Assembly (NCBI RefSeq): GCF_005281475.1
Contig: NZ_CP040106.1
Coordinates: 2,508,501 to 2,572,500 of the forward strand
From: Echinicola rosea
GTDB lineage: Bacteria; Bacteroidota; Bacteroidia; Cytophagales; Cyclobacteriaceae
Length of the DNA stretch: 64,000 nt
Reading direction: 5' to 3'
In this document: one piece after another, positions 18,036 through 24,652 of the stretch
How positions within the stretch are numbered: position 1 is the first letter of the stretch
Layout of the letters: each line of letters opens with the position of its first letter
Notes under the pieces: model-generated
Databases searched by the model: none
Told to the model about the DNA's origin: nothing
The model's input: the letters and a program-made list of their open reading frames with translations, nothing else
Translations under genes and position numbers: made by a program

Positions 18036-19508
18036 TATTCGGCTAGTAAAATCCTTTGTCCAAAAGATCATTCGCCTGCCGATACCAGTCCTGAACGGTT
18101 ACAGTACGGGGGATCTGGTGGCACGGATGAATGACTCCATGCGAATCCGAAGGACGGTGGCCCTCCTGACCGGAAATGTTGCGATCAATGTCCTGGTGGT
18201 GTTGGTTTCCCTCGGGTATATTTTGCACCTCTCCTGGCCCGTTGGGCTGATCTGTCTGATAGGCTTGGTTTTCTTTACAGTGGTGGGTATCCGCTTCCAT
18301 AAGCCTATACTATCGTTTCAAAAACAAGTAATGGAGGCACACAGCCAAAATGAAGCCCAGTACCTAGAATCCCTAACAGGAATTCATACCGTGAGGTCCT
18401 ATGGCAAGGAGGAGGTATTTCAGGATCGGGTCAATATGGTCTGTATCAAGGCAAAAGCTATGATTTGGCCATTGTGGCAAATAAATTTGGCTTTTTTACC
18501 CAACTCGTATCAGCAGTATTCCTAAGCTTGATGTTTGCATTGGGAGTGTGGATGATCTTGGAGGGACACCTATTGCTCGGGGAGCTGATGGCCGTATTGG
18601 CTGTAGGGGGAGGCATCATTCCCGGTGCGGCCTCCCTGATCATCGCCAATATCCAACTTCAGGAAGCTAAGGTGGCTTTTGACAGGCTTTACGAGATAGC
18701 CTCTCTGGAAAAGGAAAACCCAGGAAAGGATAAGGGCATGAAGGAAATACATTTGGGTGAGCAGGGAAATAAACTGGCCATGGAGAACGTGTCCTTTAGG
18801 TTTGCCGGACAGCGTACTATTTTGTCTGATGTGAATTTTTCCCTGGATCAGGGGAGAATGGTCGCACTATTTGGGCAAGTAGGCTCGGGGAAAACGACAC
18901 TGGTGAATCTCCTACAAGGATTTTATACACCAGAAAAGGGATGCCTTAAGTTAGGGGACAAAACCATGGATAATTGGCTTCTTGCGAACTGGAGAAAGCA
19001 GCTGGCGGTAGTCTCCCAGACCGAAAAGGTCTTTAATACTACGATACTGGACAATATCTGCCTGAGTCATGATGCGGAAGAATGGCGACGTTGCGTGGAG
19101 TTTTTAAACCAGAGTGGACTGGAAAGGTTCTTTGGGCAGTTTGATCAAGGGGTGATGACCCTATGTGGTGAAAATGGCCGGAACCTCAGTGGAGGCCAGC
19201 GGCAGCTGGTGGCCATCGCACGGGCCCTTTATAAGCAACCAATGTTTCTGGTGCTGGACGAAGCCACTTCGGCGATGGATTTCGATACGGAGCGGCAGCT
19301 ATTGCTGCTGCTGAAAAGAGCCATGTACGGCCAAGGGATGGGGGTAATGCTGGTCACCCACCGGGTAGGGCTGGCAAAGCAAGCGGACAGGATACTGATC
19401 CTCAAGCAGGGAAGCATTACCGGAGAGGGAGCCCATGAAGCACTCGTCCTGGGAAATAACGAATATGCAGAAGCCTACCAACAGATCATCAGCGAAACCA
19501 TTAAATAA
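18013..19508 (+). pseudogene. C39-type peptide exporter (ABC transporter), truncated and frameshifted
   Basis: This is the remnant of a peptidase-containing ABC exporter of the kind that clips double-glycine leaders and exports the peptides. The N-terminal C39 peptidase and first membrane helices (roughly 270 residues of a 720-residue family) are missing; homology begins near KELNIRLVKSFVQKIIRLP. The membrane part runs in one frame to about 18435, where the reading must change by one base: reading YGLYQGKSYDLAIVANKFGF from there on restores the family sequence. The ATPase domain downstream is intact: Walker A GQVGSGKTT, signature LSGGQRQL, Walker B FLVLDEATS and switch histidine in VTHR. It lies directly before the regulator and peptides it should serve. 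Confidence 0.8.
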
Positions 19509-19515
19509 CGGTACT

Positions 19516-19728
19516 ATGGGAGGACTGAAATACTACGAAAGGACAAAGCTCCTGATAGAGCTGATCGAAAAGAAGAAAACGGGCAGGCCAGGGGAGTTGG
19601 CCAGAAAACTGGGCATAAAAGAAAGAATGGTTTATAACCTACTGGACGATTTGCGTTTGACGCTGGGGCAAGAAATCAGTTACTGCAAAGAGCAAAGAAG
19701 TTACTGTTTCCAAGAAAAAAACAACTGA
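19516..19728 (+). CDS. Small winged-helix DNA-binding protein, 70 aa
   Basis: A single helix-turn-helix domain fills this short protein: YYERTKLLIELIEKKKTG, then PGELARKLGIKERMVYNLL as the helix-turn-helix with recognition helix, then DDLRLTLG and a small wing (EISYCKEQRSYCFQEK). It resembles HTH_11/DeoR-type N-terminal domains without any effector domain. Proteins of this size occur beside double-glycine peptide clusters in Bacteroidota, so a role as local regulator is likely. The ATG at 19516 lies seven bases after the exporter remnant, which suggests they were one transcript. A 7-bp inverted repeat begins at its stop codon and may be its operator; that is inference. Confidence 0.75.
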   Translation: MGGLKYYERTKLLIELIEKKKTGRPGELARKLGIKERMVYNLLDDLRLTLGQEISYCKEQRSYCFQEKNN

Positions 19729-19806
19729 CTGCAAGGAAATTGCAGTGGATCAGGTATAAATTGGGGTTATCAATAAATCAATGTTTTACGTTAAATTTTG
19801 TACATT
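19715..19806 (+). promoter_or_regulatory. Conserved upstream region of peptide gene 1, with inverted repeat
   Basis: About 90 bases are nearly identical to 20519-20610, exactly 804 bases further on, and each is followed by a peptide gene. At 19728-19746 both copies carry a perfect hairpin, ACTGCAA-ggaaa-TTGCAGT, which may be an operator or an RNA element. The segment ends with TTTTACGTTAAATTTTGTAC just before the ATG. No exact Bacteroidota promoter match was found in it. Confidence 0.55.
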
Positions 19807-20007
19807 ATGAAAGAGTTAAGTTTTGAGAGAATGGAGAATGTTAGAGGGGGAGTAAGGTTTAATGGAGATATGAATTGTGGGGTTGCTGCAGTTGGATTTG
19901 GGTTAGGAGTTGTAGGGGTTCTAACGGGAGCGGGGGCTTTAGCTGGGCTTTCTGCTATAGTTGCTACGACCGGTGCTCTTATGACTTGTTTCCCTATGGA
20001 TTATTAA
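19807..20007 (+). CDS. Double-glycine-leader peptide 1 (bacteriocin-like), 66 aa
   Basis: The first 15 residues MKELSFERMENVRGG are a classic double-glycine leader, recognised and cut by C39 peptidase exporters in the Bacteroidota form MKxLSxExMxxIxGG. The predicted mature peptide of 51 residues is small, hydrophobic and rich in Gly, Ala and Val (VGFGLGVVGVLTGAG then ALAGLSAIVATTGALM), able to form one or two membrane helices, with one cysteine near each end (mature residues 9 and 46). That fits an unmodified or disulfide-closed class II bacteriocin-like peptide. No activity is shown by sequence. The ATG at 19807 is used; a TTG nine bases earlier would spoil the leader. Confidence 0.75.
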   Translation: MKELSFERMENVRGGVRFNGDMNCGVAAVGFGLGVVGVLTGAGALAGLSAIVATTGALMTCFPMDY

Positions 20008-20053
20008 AGAAGTTAAAAGTAAAAAAAAGTATTAGGCTAAGAAGAAATATCAC

Positions 20054-20070
20054 AGGAGATCTTTTCTCCT
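20054..20070 (+). terminator. Small hairpin after peptide gene 1
   Basis: AGGAGA-tcttt-TCTCCT forms a six-base stem followed by a short T-run (CATTTTAGG). It is a weak terminator candidate 47 bases after the peptide stop codon. The rest of the gap to 20327 has no gene that I could support. Confidence 0.3.
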
Positions 20071-20327
20071 CATTTTAGGTGAATTTTATCTTTCGCCAAA
20101 ATCCCTCTTGAATGGCGGGGGGGAGATTCCGGCCATCAATAAATTATTAGATGGGGCATTGTGGATAGTCAGATAAAGTAGTATTTAATGAAGTATAATA
20201 AATATTCTCAGCCTAATATTTTGAGTTCTCTTTCTTAAAGAATTTAATTCATTCTTCACTTAGAATAAACAAACAATGAAGAGGTATTCAAAGTAGAAGA
20301 GTATTTTCAAAATTACGAAATAAAATT

Positions 20328-20507
20328 ATGGGAAGGTACAGTTTAATACTAGGGACAATCAGTCTGATTGCATTTATTTTTTCAATCATAATGTTAACCA
20401 AATCATTAGGTTTTGGAATGGTATTGACCGCTACAAGTTTGTTCATTTCCACAATCCTCTTTTTTAGTCTATACTTTAGACATAAGCAAGAAAATAAAGT
20501 ACAATGA
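20328..20507 (+). CDS. Two-helix small membrane protein, candidate immunity protein, 59 aa
   Basis: The frame from the ATG at 20328 encodes 59 residues: MGRYSLILGTISLIAFIFSI begins helix 1, a short loop MLTKSLGFG follows, then helix 2 MVLTATSLFISTILFFSLYF and a basic tail RHKQENKVQ. Small two-helix proteins with a basic tail are typical of bacteriocin immunity proteins, which sit in the producer's inner membrane and protect it. It lies between peptide genes 1 and 2, within the duplicated 804-bp unit. I know of no named family. Calling it immunity rests on place and topology only. Confidence 0.5.
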   Translation: MGRYSLILGTISLIAFIFSIIMLTKSLGFGMVLTATSLFISTILFFSLYFRHKQENKVQ

Positions 20508-20518
20508 GTTGATTTTTC

Positions 20519-20610
20519 AAAAAAACAGCTGACTGCAAGGAAATTGCAGTGGGTCAGGGATAAATTTAGCTTATCAATAAACCAATGTTTTACGTTAAAT
20601 TTTGTACATT
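20519..20610 (+). promoter_or_regulatory. Conserved upstream region of peptide gene 2, with inverted repeat
   Basis: This is the second copy of the segment at 19715-19806. The hairpin ACTGCAA-ggaaa-TTGCAGT is repeated at 20532-20550 without change, although bases around it differ, so it seems to be under selection or recently copied. In copy 1 the left part lies within the end of the winged-helix gene, which shows which copy was the source. Confidence 0.55.
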
Positions 20611-20826
20611 ATGAAAGAGCTAAGTTTAGAGAGAATGGAGAATATTAGAGGGGGAATAAATGACCATGCTAGGTGTTTTGGAGGGATAGCTGCAACAGTT
20701 GCATTAGGAGCAACAGCTTTTTTTGCTCCTGCAGCATTTATGGGGGTTTTAATGACGGGGCCCGGTTTGCAGGCTGTTGCTTCTGTTTCTGCCGCTGCAG
20801 GCATTGCTATATACGAGGGTTGCTAA
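20611..20826 (+). CDS. Double-glycine-leader peptide 2 (bacteriocin-like), 71 aa
   Basis: The leader MKELSLERMENIRGG differs from that of peptide 1 at two positions only. The 56-residue mature part (starting INDHARCFGGIAATVALGAT) is different in sequence but keeps the plan: a cysteine at mature position 7, a long Ala/Gly-rich hydrophobic stretch (AFFAPAAFMGVLM, then AVASVSAAAGIAI), and a cysteine as the last residue. The conserved leader joined to a divergent core is typical of bacteriocin diversification by cassette copying. The ATG at 20611 is fixed by the leader. It would need a C39 exporter; the local one is broken. Confidence 0.75.
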   Translation: MKELSLERMENIRGGINDHARCFGGIAATVALGATAFFAPAAFMGVLMTGPGLQAVASVSAAAGIAIYEGC

Positions 20827-20843
20827 CAAAATCAAAATTCATC

Positions 20844-20874
20844 AAAGTCAGGTGATTGAATATCACCTGGCTTT
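20844..20874 (+). terminator. Hairpin after peptide gene 2
   Basis: AAAGTCAGGTGAT and ATCACCTGGCTTT pair over 13 bases with one G-U, around a five-base loop. There is only a short T-run at its end, so it is a probable rather than certain terminator. The sequence from here to 21017 shows no supported gene. Confidence 0.45.
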
Positions 20875-21017
20875 ACATAATTGCTATAAGCTCTAATCCC
20901 TGCGCTATCCTAAAAACTTAAAAATTACATTGACAATAGTTAAGTCCGGGTACACGGTTTTGGAAAGCCTTGATTTTAGTATTTTGGAGATTTAACTCAA
21001 TTAATACTGATTTGCAT

Positions 21018-21413
21018 ATGAATATTAGATATTTAAGAATTCTTATACCGCTTTGGTCTATTGGAGTTATTGTGCTTATTTATTTCAATTCAAGTGATTT
21101 GAAGCTTTTCTCGGTGTTCACCATTTTGTTTATGGTGGCAGGCTTTAATTATGCATTATATAAATACCTTAAAACTATACCTGAAAGAAAAAATCAAAAC
21201 ATTACGAGAACATACAATCAATTTGAGAAATCTGTTAAAGTAGCGAAGCCTTTGAGAATAATTGGAACAATTCTATTTATGGCTTTAATGACTATGTGGC
21301 TGGATATAGTGAAATTTAAATATGAAAGTTATTTTAGCTTATTGGTAATGGCAATATTATTGAGTTATGTTTTATTAGGAGTGATTTTTATTAGAAAAGC
21401 ATCGAGGTTTTGA
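21018..21413 (+). CDS. Four-helix membrane protein of unknown function, 131 aa
   Basis: Starting at the ATG 21018 (MNIRYLRILIPLWSIGVIV), four hydrophobic segments are visible: about residues 6-24, 30-48, 82-98 and 106-124. The loop between helices 2 and 3 is charged and basic (KYLKTIPERKNQNITRTY). The base composition is more AT-rich than the core genes around the island. I do not recognise a family. Position after peptide 2 makes it another candidate immunity or accessory protein. An extension by 16 residues upstream is possible but those residues do not look like part of a membrane protein. Confidence 0.55.
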   Translation: MNIRYLRILIPLWSIGVIVLIYFNSSDLKLFSVFTILFMVAGFNYALYKYLKTIPERKNQNITRTYNQFEKSVKVAKPLRIIGTILFMALMTMWLDIVKFKYESYFSLLVMAILLSYVLLGVIFIRKASRF

Positions 21414-21519
21414 AATTGATTTTAAAATAGCTCTTCCGTTGAAATAGAGTTTACACGATTTATTTTGATCGAGCTGGTGTTGTCTATAGTCTTAATAATC
21501 AGTTTACTGTTTAGTTCTT

Positions 21520-21771
21520 GTGAAACCATTTTTGATCTTTTTGGGCTATTCATTGGCTTTATATTTAGCAACACTTTTGTTGATTGATTTTGAGGGGATG
21601 CTGCTGAACGAAATGCTAAATGAGTATGCGCTTGAACTGTCATTTAAGGAAGTTCAGACGGCGATCGACGAGGTGCTGTATTGGAACAGGTTCAGTGCGC
21701 TGTTTGCCTTTCTGATGTTTACAGTCAAGTGTTTTTTGGTGGCAGTAGTGTTGTTTGCAGAGTGGAATTAA
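21520..21771 (+). pseudogene. Copied 5' fragment of the five-helix membrane protein gene
   Basis: About 240 bases match the beginning of the gene at 22833 almost exactly: MKPFLILLGYSLALYLATLL in one copy and MKPFLIFLGYSLALYLATLL in the other. The similarity stops near 21762 (…FLVAVV), after which this copy reads FAEWN and ends at a stop. The start codon is GTG instead of ATG. The full gene encodes 209 residues, so only the first two helices are left. It lies directly upstream of peptide gene 3 and probably came along when that peptide cassette was copied or moved. Confidence 0.75.
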
Positions 21772-21832
21772 CCTATGGCATGCATGCCAAAATACTTGAT
21801 TTATATCTAATATCAACTTAAAACTTACAATT

Positions 21833-22009
21833 ATGAAACCTATTTCCATTGAAAAAATGTCTGAAATTAAAGGAGGGGATAATTATTCAAATAGAACATG
21901 CTCTCGATTGGGAGGCGTTGCATTTCTAGCTGCAGTAGGGCAACAGTGGGCTGCAACACTTGGGATAACAGCTGCTGCAGCTGCTGGTGGATGTTTTGAT
22001 TACTGGTAA
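21833..22009 (+). CDS. Double-glycine-leader peptide 3 (bacteriocin-like), 58 aa
   Basis: This short gene is easy to miss. It has the leader MKPISIEKMSEIKGG, of the same double-glycine type but more distant from those of peptides 1 and 2, and a 43-residue mature part that starts DNYSNRTCSRLGGVAFLAAV and ends CFDYW. The core again has two cysteines (mature residues 8 and 39) around an Ala/Gly-rich hydrophobic stretch (ATLGITAAAAAGG). The stop is TAA at 22007-22009. The aromatic C-terminus (FDYW) is like that of peptide 1 (FPMDY). The upstream region is unlike those of the other two genes, so it entered the locus separately. Confidence 0.72.
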   Translation: MKPISIEKMSEIKGGDNYSNRTCSRLGGVAFLAAVGQQWAATLGITAAAAAGGCFDYW

Positions 22010-22193
22010 GCTTTAATGTCGCTCAATGGCAACTGAATAATAACTGGATTTTTGTCACTACGATGTTCTGTTTTTAGAAAATAGTACCGTAGTGGGGAAT
22101 TTTATCTTTAGTAAAACAATTGAAAATCAATCGTGCATAACAGTATTTCTGATGTTTGGTTATCAAAAATGTTAGAGTAAATATGTTAAATCT

Positions 22194-22394
22194 ATGAAAG
22201 TATATATGAGCTTTACAATTAAATTCATAAAACTATTCATTAACCTTTTTGCAGCAGGATACCTGTTTTATCTTGGTTATTTGCATATGGACGATATTCC
22301 AAATGGAGAAATTCTATTTCGCTCCAATTTAATTCTAGGAATAATTTGTTTGGGCTTTTTCTTTCGAGAATTAAAAAGAGTCAGACAGCGTTAA
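22194..22394 (+). CDS. Two-helix small membrane protein, candidate immunity protein, 66 aa
   Basis: Two hydrophobic helices (about residues 8-27, KFIKLFINLFAAGYLFYLGY, and 43-57, NLILGIICLGFFF) flank a polar loop with DDIPNGE, and a basic tail RELKRVRQR follows. The protein is clearly related to the one at 24198: both share the pattern helix, HxxD(x)NGE loop, helix with GGGIC/GIIC, then a basic LKR/LRR. It follows peptide 3 by 184 bases in the same direction, as immunity genes usually do. No family name is known to me. Start ATG at 22194 is the first in frame. Confidence 0.55.
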   Translation: MKVYMSFTIKFIKLFINLFAAGYLFYLGYLHMDDIPNGEILFRSNLILGIICLGFFFRELKRVRQR

Positions 22395-22451
22395 TAACTC
22401 TTTTATGCGTTATAACTTGCTGATTTGATAGAGAAATACTCCTTTGGAAAC

Positions 22452-22550
22452 ATGAGAATGATTAATGGTAATTTTATGATGCCATGGACTCCGTTGCTAT
22501 TTCTTGTGATCGCAAAAGGATATATCATATCAGTATTAATCTTGTTTTGA
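22452..22550 (+). CDS. Possible 32-residue hydrophobic peptide
   Basis: An ATG at 22452 opens a frame of 32 residues with one hydrophobic helix (MMPWTPLLFLVIAKGYIIS). It could be a small membrane peptide or a remnant of another two-helix protein, but without homology or a clear ribosome site it may be chance. It is listed because the locus is rich in very small membrane proteins. Confidence 0.25.
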   Translation: MRMINGNFMMPWTPLLFLVIAKGYIISVLILF

Positions 22551-22832
22551 CTTTCTAGTCTCTGGTATTATTGGGGGATTTTCTTTCAGATGATTACCTA
22601 TTTGGTGTGTGACACAGTCTGTTTTTTAGTTGTTAAAGTCCTTATTGTTCTAAACTGGATGAAAAAAGTTGCGAAATCCGCGAGAATTAGAGTCAAAGTC
22701 ATTTAGTTAAGCGAGGGGAGGGGATAGGCACCATAAACAGAGTAAATGGTATGCCCCTTTACTTCGACTCTGCTCGGTATGATATAACTGGAGAATAGTT
22801 AACTAAAAGACATTGAAGTTAGAATTATCAGT
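22551..22832. other. Intergenic stretch before the membrane protein/thioredoxin pair
   Basis: No supported gene, repeat or terminator is seen here. A purine-rich stretch (GCGAGGGGAGGGGATAGG at about 22710) and a short AT-rich leader precede the ATG at 22833. The promoter of the pair is probably within it. Confidence 0.4.
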
Positions 22833-23462
22833 ATGAAACCATTTTTGATCTTATTGGGCTATTCATTGGCTTTATATTTAGCAACACTTTTGTTGATTGA
22901 TTTTGAGGGGATGCTGCTGAACGAAATGCTAAATGAGGATGCGCTTGAACTGTCATTTAAGGAAGTCCAGACGGCGATCGACGAGATGCTGTATTGGAAC
23001 AGGTTCAGTGCGCTGTTTGCCTTTCTGATGTTTACAGTCAAGTGTTTTTTGGTGGCCGTGGTGCTCTATGCAGGGCTGTTCTTTGCCGATCGGCACAAGG
23101 AGGTAAGGCTGGGGACGCTTTTTGGTATTGCCGTATATGCGGAGGTGGTTTTTGTGATCGCCGGACTGGTGAAGCTGGTGTACGTATCGGCCTATGGCCT
23201 CAGCTATCAGGAGTTTGCTGCCTTTTACCCCTTGTCCTTACTCAACTTGTTCGATTTAGAGAATATTAATCCCGTTTTCAGTTATCCGCTTCAGTTGGTG
23301 AACCTGTTTGAGTTGGTCTATGTATTTGTATTGGTGTATTTGGTGAAAGAGGAACTGGAACTGAGTATGCCCAAAAGCTCGAATATAGTCCTCGGGTCAT
23401 ACGGTACGGCACTGTTTTGCTGGGTGGTGTTTACGGTCTTTATCACCTTGAACATGTCCTGA
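22833..23462 (+). CDS. Five-helix membrane protein, island accessory protein, 209 aa
   Basis: Hydrophobic segments lie at about residues 5-22, 58-82, 92-117, 150-172 and 188-205, with a long acidic loop (MLNEDALELSFKEVQTAIDE) between the first two. Two lone cysteines sit in helices (TVKCFL, ALFCWVV); there is no CxxC pair, so it is not a VKOR or DsbD-like enzyme by itself. I do not recognise a family. It is one base from the thioredoxin-like gene, and the two are almost certainly translated together. It might anchor or support the redox partner during maturation of the two-cysteine peptides, or act in their export; this is inference. Confidence 0.65.
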   Translation: MKPFLILLGYSLALYLATLLLIDFEGMLLNEMLNEDALELSFKEVQTAIDEMLYWNRFSALFAFLMFTVKCFLVAVVLYAGLFFADRHKEVRLGTLFGIAVYAEVVFVIAGLVKLVYVSAYGLSYQEFAAFYPLSLLNLFDLENINPVFSYPLQLVNLFELVYVFVLVYLVKEELELSMPKSSNIVLGSYGTALFCWVVFTVFITLNMS

Positions 23463-23463
23463 T

Positions 23464-23976
23464 ATGAGGAAGAAACTGAAGTTTGTGGTGCTTTTTTTGG
23501 TAATTGCCTTTCTTGGGGTAATGGGGTACCTGATCATGGATAGGGTAATGGAGAAAAATAGCGTAGCAGAAAGGATCAGCCAGTTTCCAGCGTTTACGCT
23601 TTATAGGCCTGACGGGGAAAAGTTCACCACCGACGAGCTGCCCTATGATCGACCGGTCATCTTGATCTATTTTAACTCTACCTGCCACCTGTGTGAAAAG
23701 GAAATCCAGGCCATTAGGGAGAGACAGGAAGAATTTGGCGATATCCAATTGCTATTGGTATCGAGCGAAGCGGGGAATGTGATAGGGGACTTTGCCAAAA
23801 GGATGGAACTGGATGCTTGTAAAAACATACATTGGTTCCAGGATAGGGACATGGAAGTGGCCGTTTACTATGCTGTGGGCAGCGTTCCGGAGATCTTTTT
23901 GTATGGCCCTGACGGTAAACTGGTCAAGCGTTTTCAGGGGACGGTGAAGGTGGAGAGGTTGCTAGAAGCGTATTGA
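23464..23976 (+). CDS. Membrane-tethered thioredoxin-like protein (TlpA/redoxin type), 170 aa
   Basis: One N-terminal helix (FVVLFLVIAFLGVMGYLI) holds the protein in the inner membrane with the rest outside. The thioredoxin fold starts near residue 40 (FTLYRPDGEKFTTDEL), the active site is FNSTCHLCEKEI (CxxC), and the cis-proline loop is AVGSVPEIFLYG. It can form, reduce or rearrange disulfides in the periplasm. The C-H-L-C pair differs from the C-P-x-C of most TlpA proteins and has a middle like that of an oxidising or isomerising enzyme. Its place in a cluster of peptides with two cysteines each suggests it forms or repairs their disulfide. The ATG at 23464 follows the preceding stop directly. 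Confidence 0.8.
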   Translation: MRKKLKFVVLFLVIAFLGVMGYLIMDRVMEKNSVAERISQFPAFTLYRPDGEKFTTDELPYDRPVILIYFNSTCHLCEKEIQAIRERQEEFGDIQLLLVSSEAGNVIGDFAKRMELDACKNIHWFQDRDMEVAVYYAVGSVPEIFLYGPDGKLVKRFQGTVKVERLLEAY

Positions 23977-23989
23977 ATATATTTAGGTT

Positions 23990-24178
23990 AAAAGTCCAAA
24001 GACTTTTTTGAGTCATGGTTCAAGTCTTCAGACTTGAACCAACGCTGCTGGTGAGAGGGAGGAGCTTCTCCATAATACAGTCACACAATCCCACAGTTCC
24101 ACGGCCATACATCAGCCCTTCAAGTGGTTTTACTGGGATTTTTGTCATTTTATGCCCTGTTTTTGGTGGTGGGGAGTT
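23990..24178. repeat. Double-hairpin interspersed repeat, long copy C
   Basis: Core 23990-24040 has the hairpins AAAAGTCCAAAGACTTTT and GGTTCAAGTCTTCAGACTTGAACC, the second perfect over its arms. The right part matches copy B for about 135 bases. In the core, both arms of the second hairpin differ from copy B (GGTTC against GGTCG), yet they still pair, so changes have been compensated and the stem is probably maintained as a structure. Confidence 0.7.
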
Positions 24179-24197
24179 TTTATATTGTAGTTCTAAA

Positions 24198-24446
24198 ATG
24201 TTGATTGTTATGGAGTTGTTTGTGAAAATAGGGAAAGTGATTTTTAGTCTTTTGGCAAGTGTTTATTTGGTTTACTTGGCCTTTGATCATAAAGCTGATT
24301 TTTTGAATGGAGAGATGACCTTTTTAATGAGTATGGTAGGAGGAGGAATATGTCTTTCCTATTTTTTTAATGGATTGCGTAGGTTGGTGATGAATGTTCC
24401 GGCGGTGTTGATTTCCTTGATGCCAACGGTTCTGGGGTGTATATGA
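24198..24446 (+). CDS. Two- to three-helix small membrane protein, candidate immunity protein, 82 aa
   Basis: Helix 1 (KIGKVIFSLLASVYLVYLAF), the loop DHKADFLNGEM, helix 2 (FLMSMVGGGICLSYFF), a basic LRRL and a third hydrophobic part (VPAVLISLMPTVLGCI) are visible. It is related to the 66-residue protein at 22194 but carries an extra C-terminal helix. The start may be the ATG at 24198 or the one at 24210. Its stop overlaps the next gene in an ATGA, so the two are translationally coupled. Position right after repeat copy C and inside the island suggests an immunity or accessory role. Confidence 0.55.
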   Translation: MLIVMELFVKIGKVIFSLLASVYLVYLAFDHKADFLNGEMTFLMSMVGGGICLSYFFNGLRRLVMNVPAVLISLMPTVLGCI

Positions 24447-24607
24447 CCAAAGGGCTCATGGACGGGGAACAAATCATGCGGGTAATTATTCTGGGCTTGG
24501 CTTTGCTGCTCATTGGAGTGGGGTGGTATGGGTATTATACAAGTAAAGTAAAGCTCATTACAGCAGTATTGATATCTGTAGGGATGATGTTTCATCTATT
24601 GGATTAA
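24443..24607 (+). CDS. Small membrane protein related to its upstream neighbour, 54 aa
   Basis: The product MTKGLMDGEQIMRVIILGLA goes on to a second hydrophobic part (ITAVLISVGMMFHLL). It looks like the C-terminal two thirds of the preceding protein: the DGE/NGE loop, a Gly-rich helix and an AVLIS segment line up in order. It overlaps the preceding gene by four bases (ATGA). It may be a true shortened paralogue or the remains of a longer tandem copy that lost its first helix. It was counted as coding because the similarity is at protein level in the frame with a start. Confidence 0.42.
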   Translation: MTKGLMDGEQIMRVIILGLALLLIGVGWYGYYTSKVKLITAVLISVGMMFHLLD

Positions 24608-24652
24608 TTACCAGTATCATCAAGAATTGCAGTACTGATTAGGCTTAATCGT

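Noticed and set aside
19778..19806. Exact Bacteroidota promoter in the conserved region before peptide 1
   Set aside because: TAAATTTTG has three bases between TA and TTTG instead of two, and no -33 TTTG is at the right distance; a start this close to the ATG would give a nearly leaderless RNA.
20008..20327. A fourth double-glycine peptide between peptide 1 and the two-helix protein
   Set aside because: No ATG followed by a leader-like sequence ending in Gly-Gly was found in any frame.
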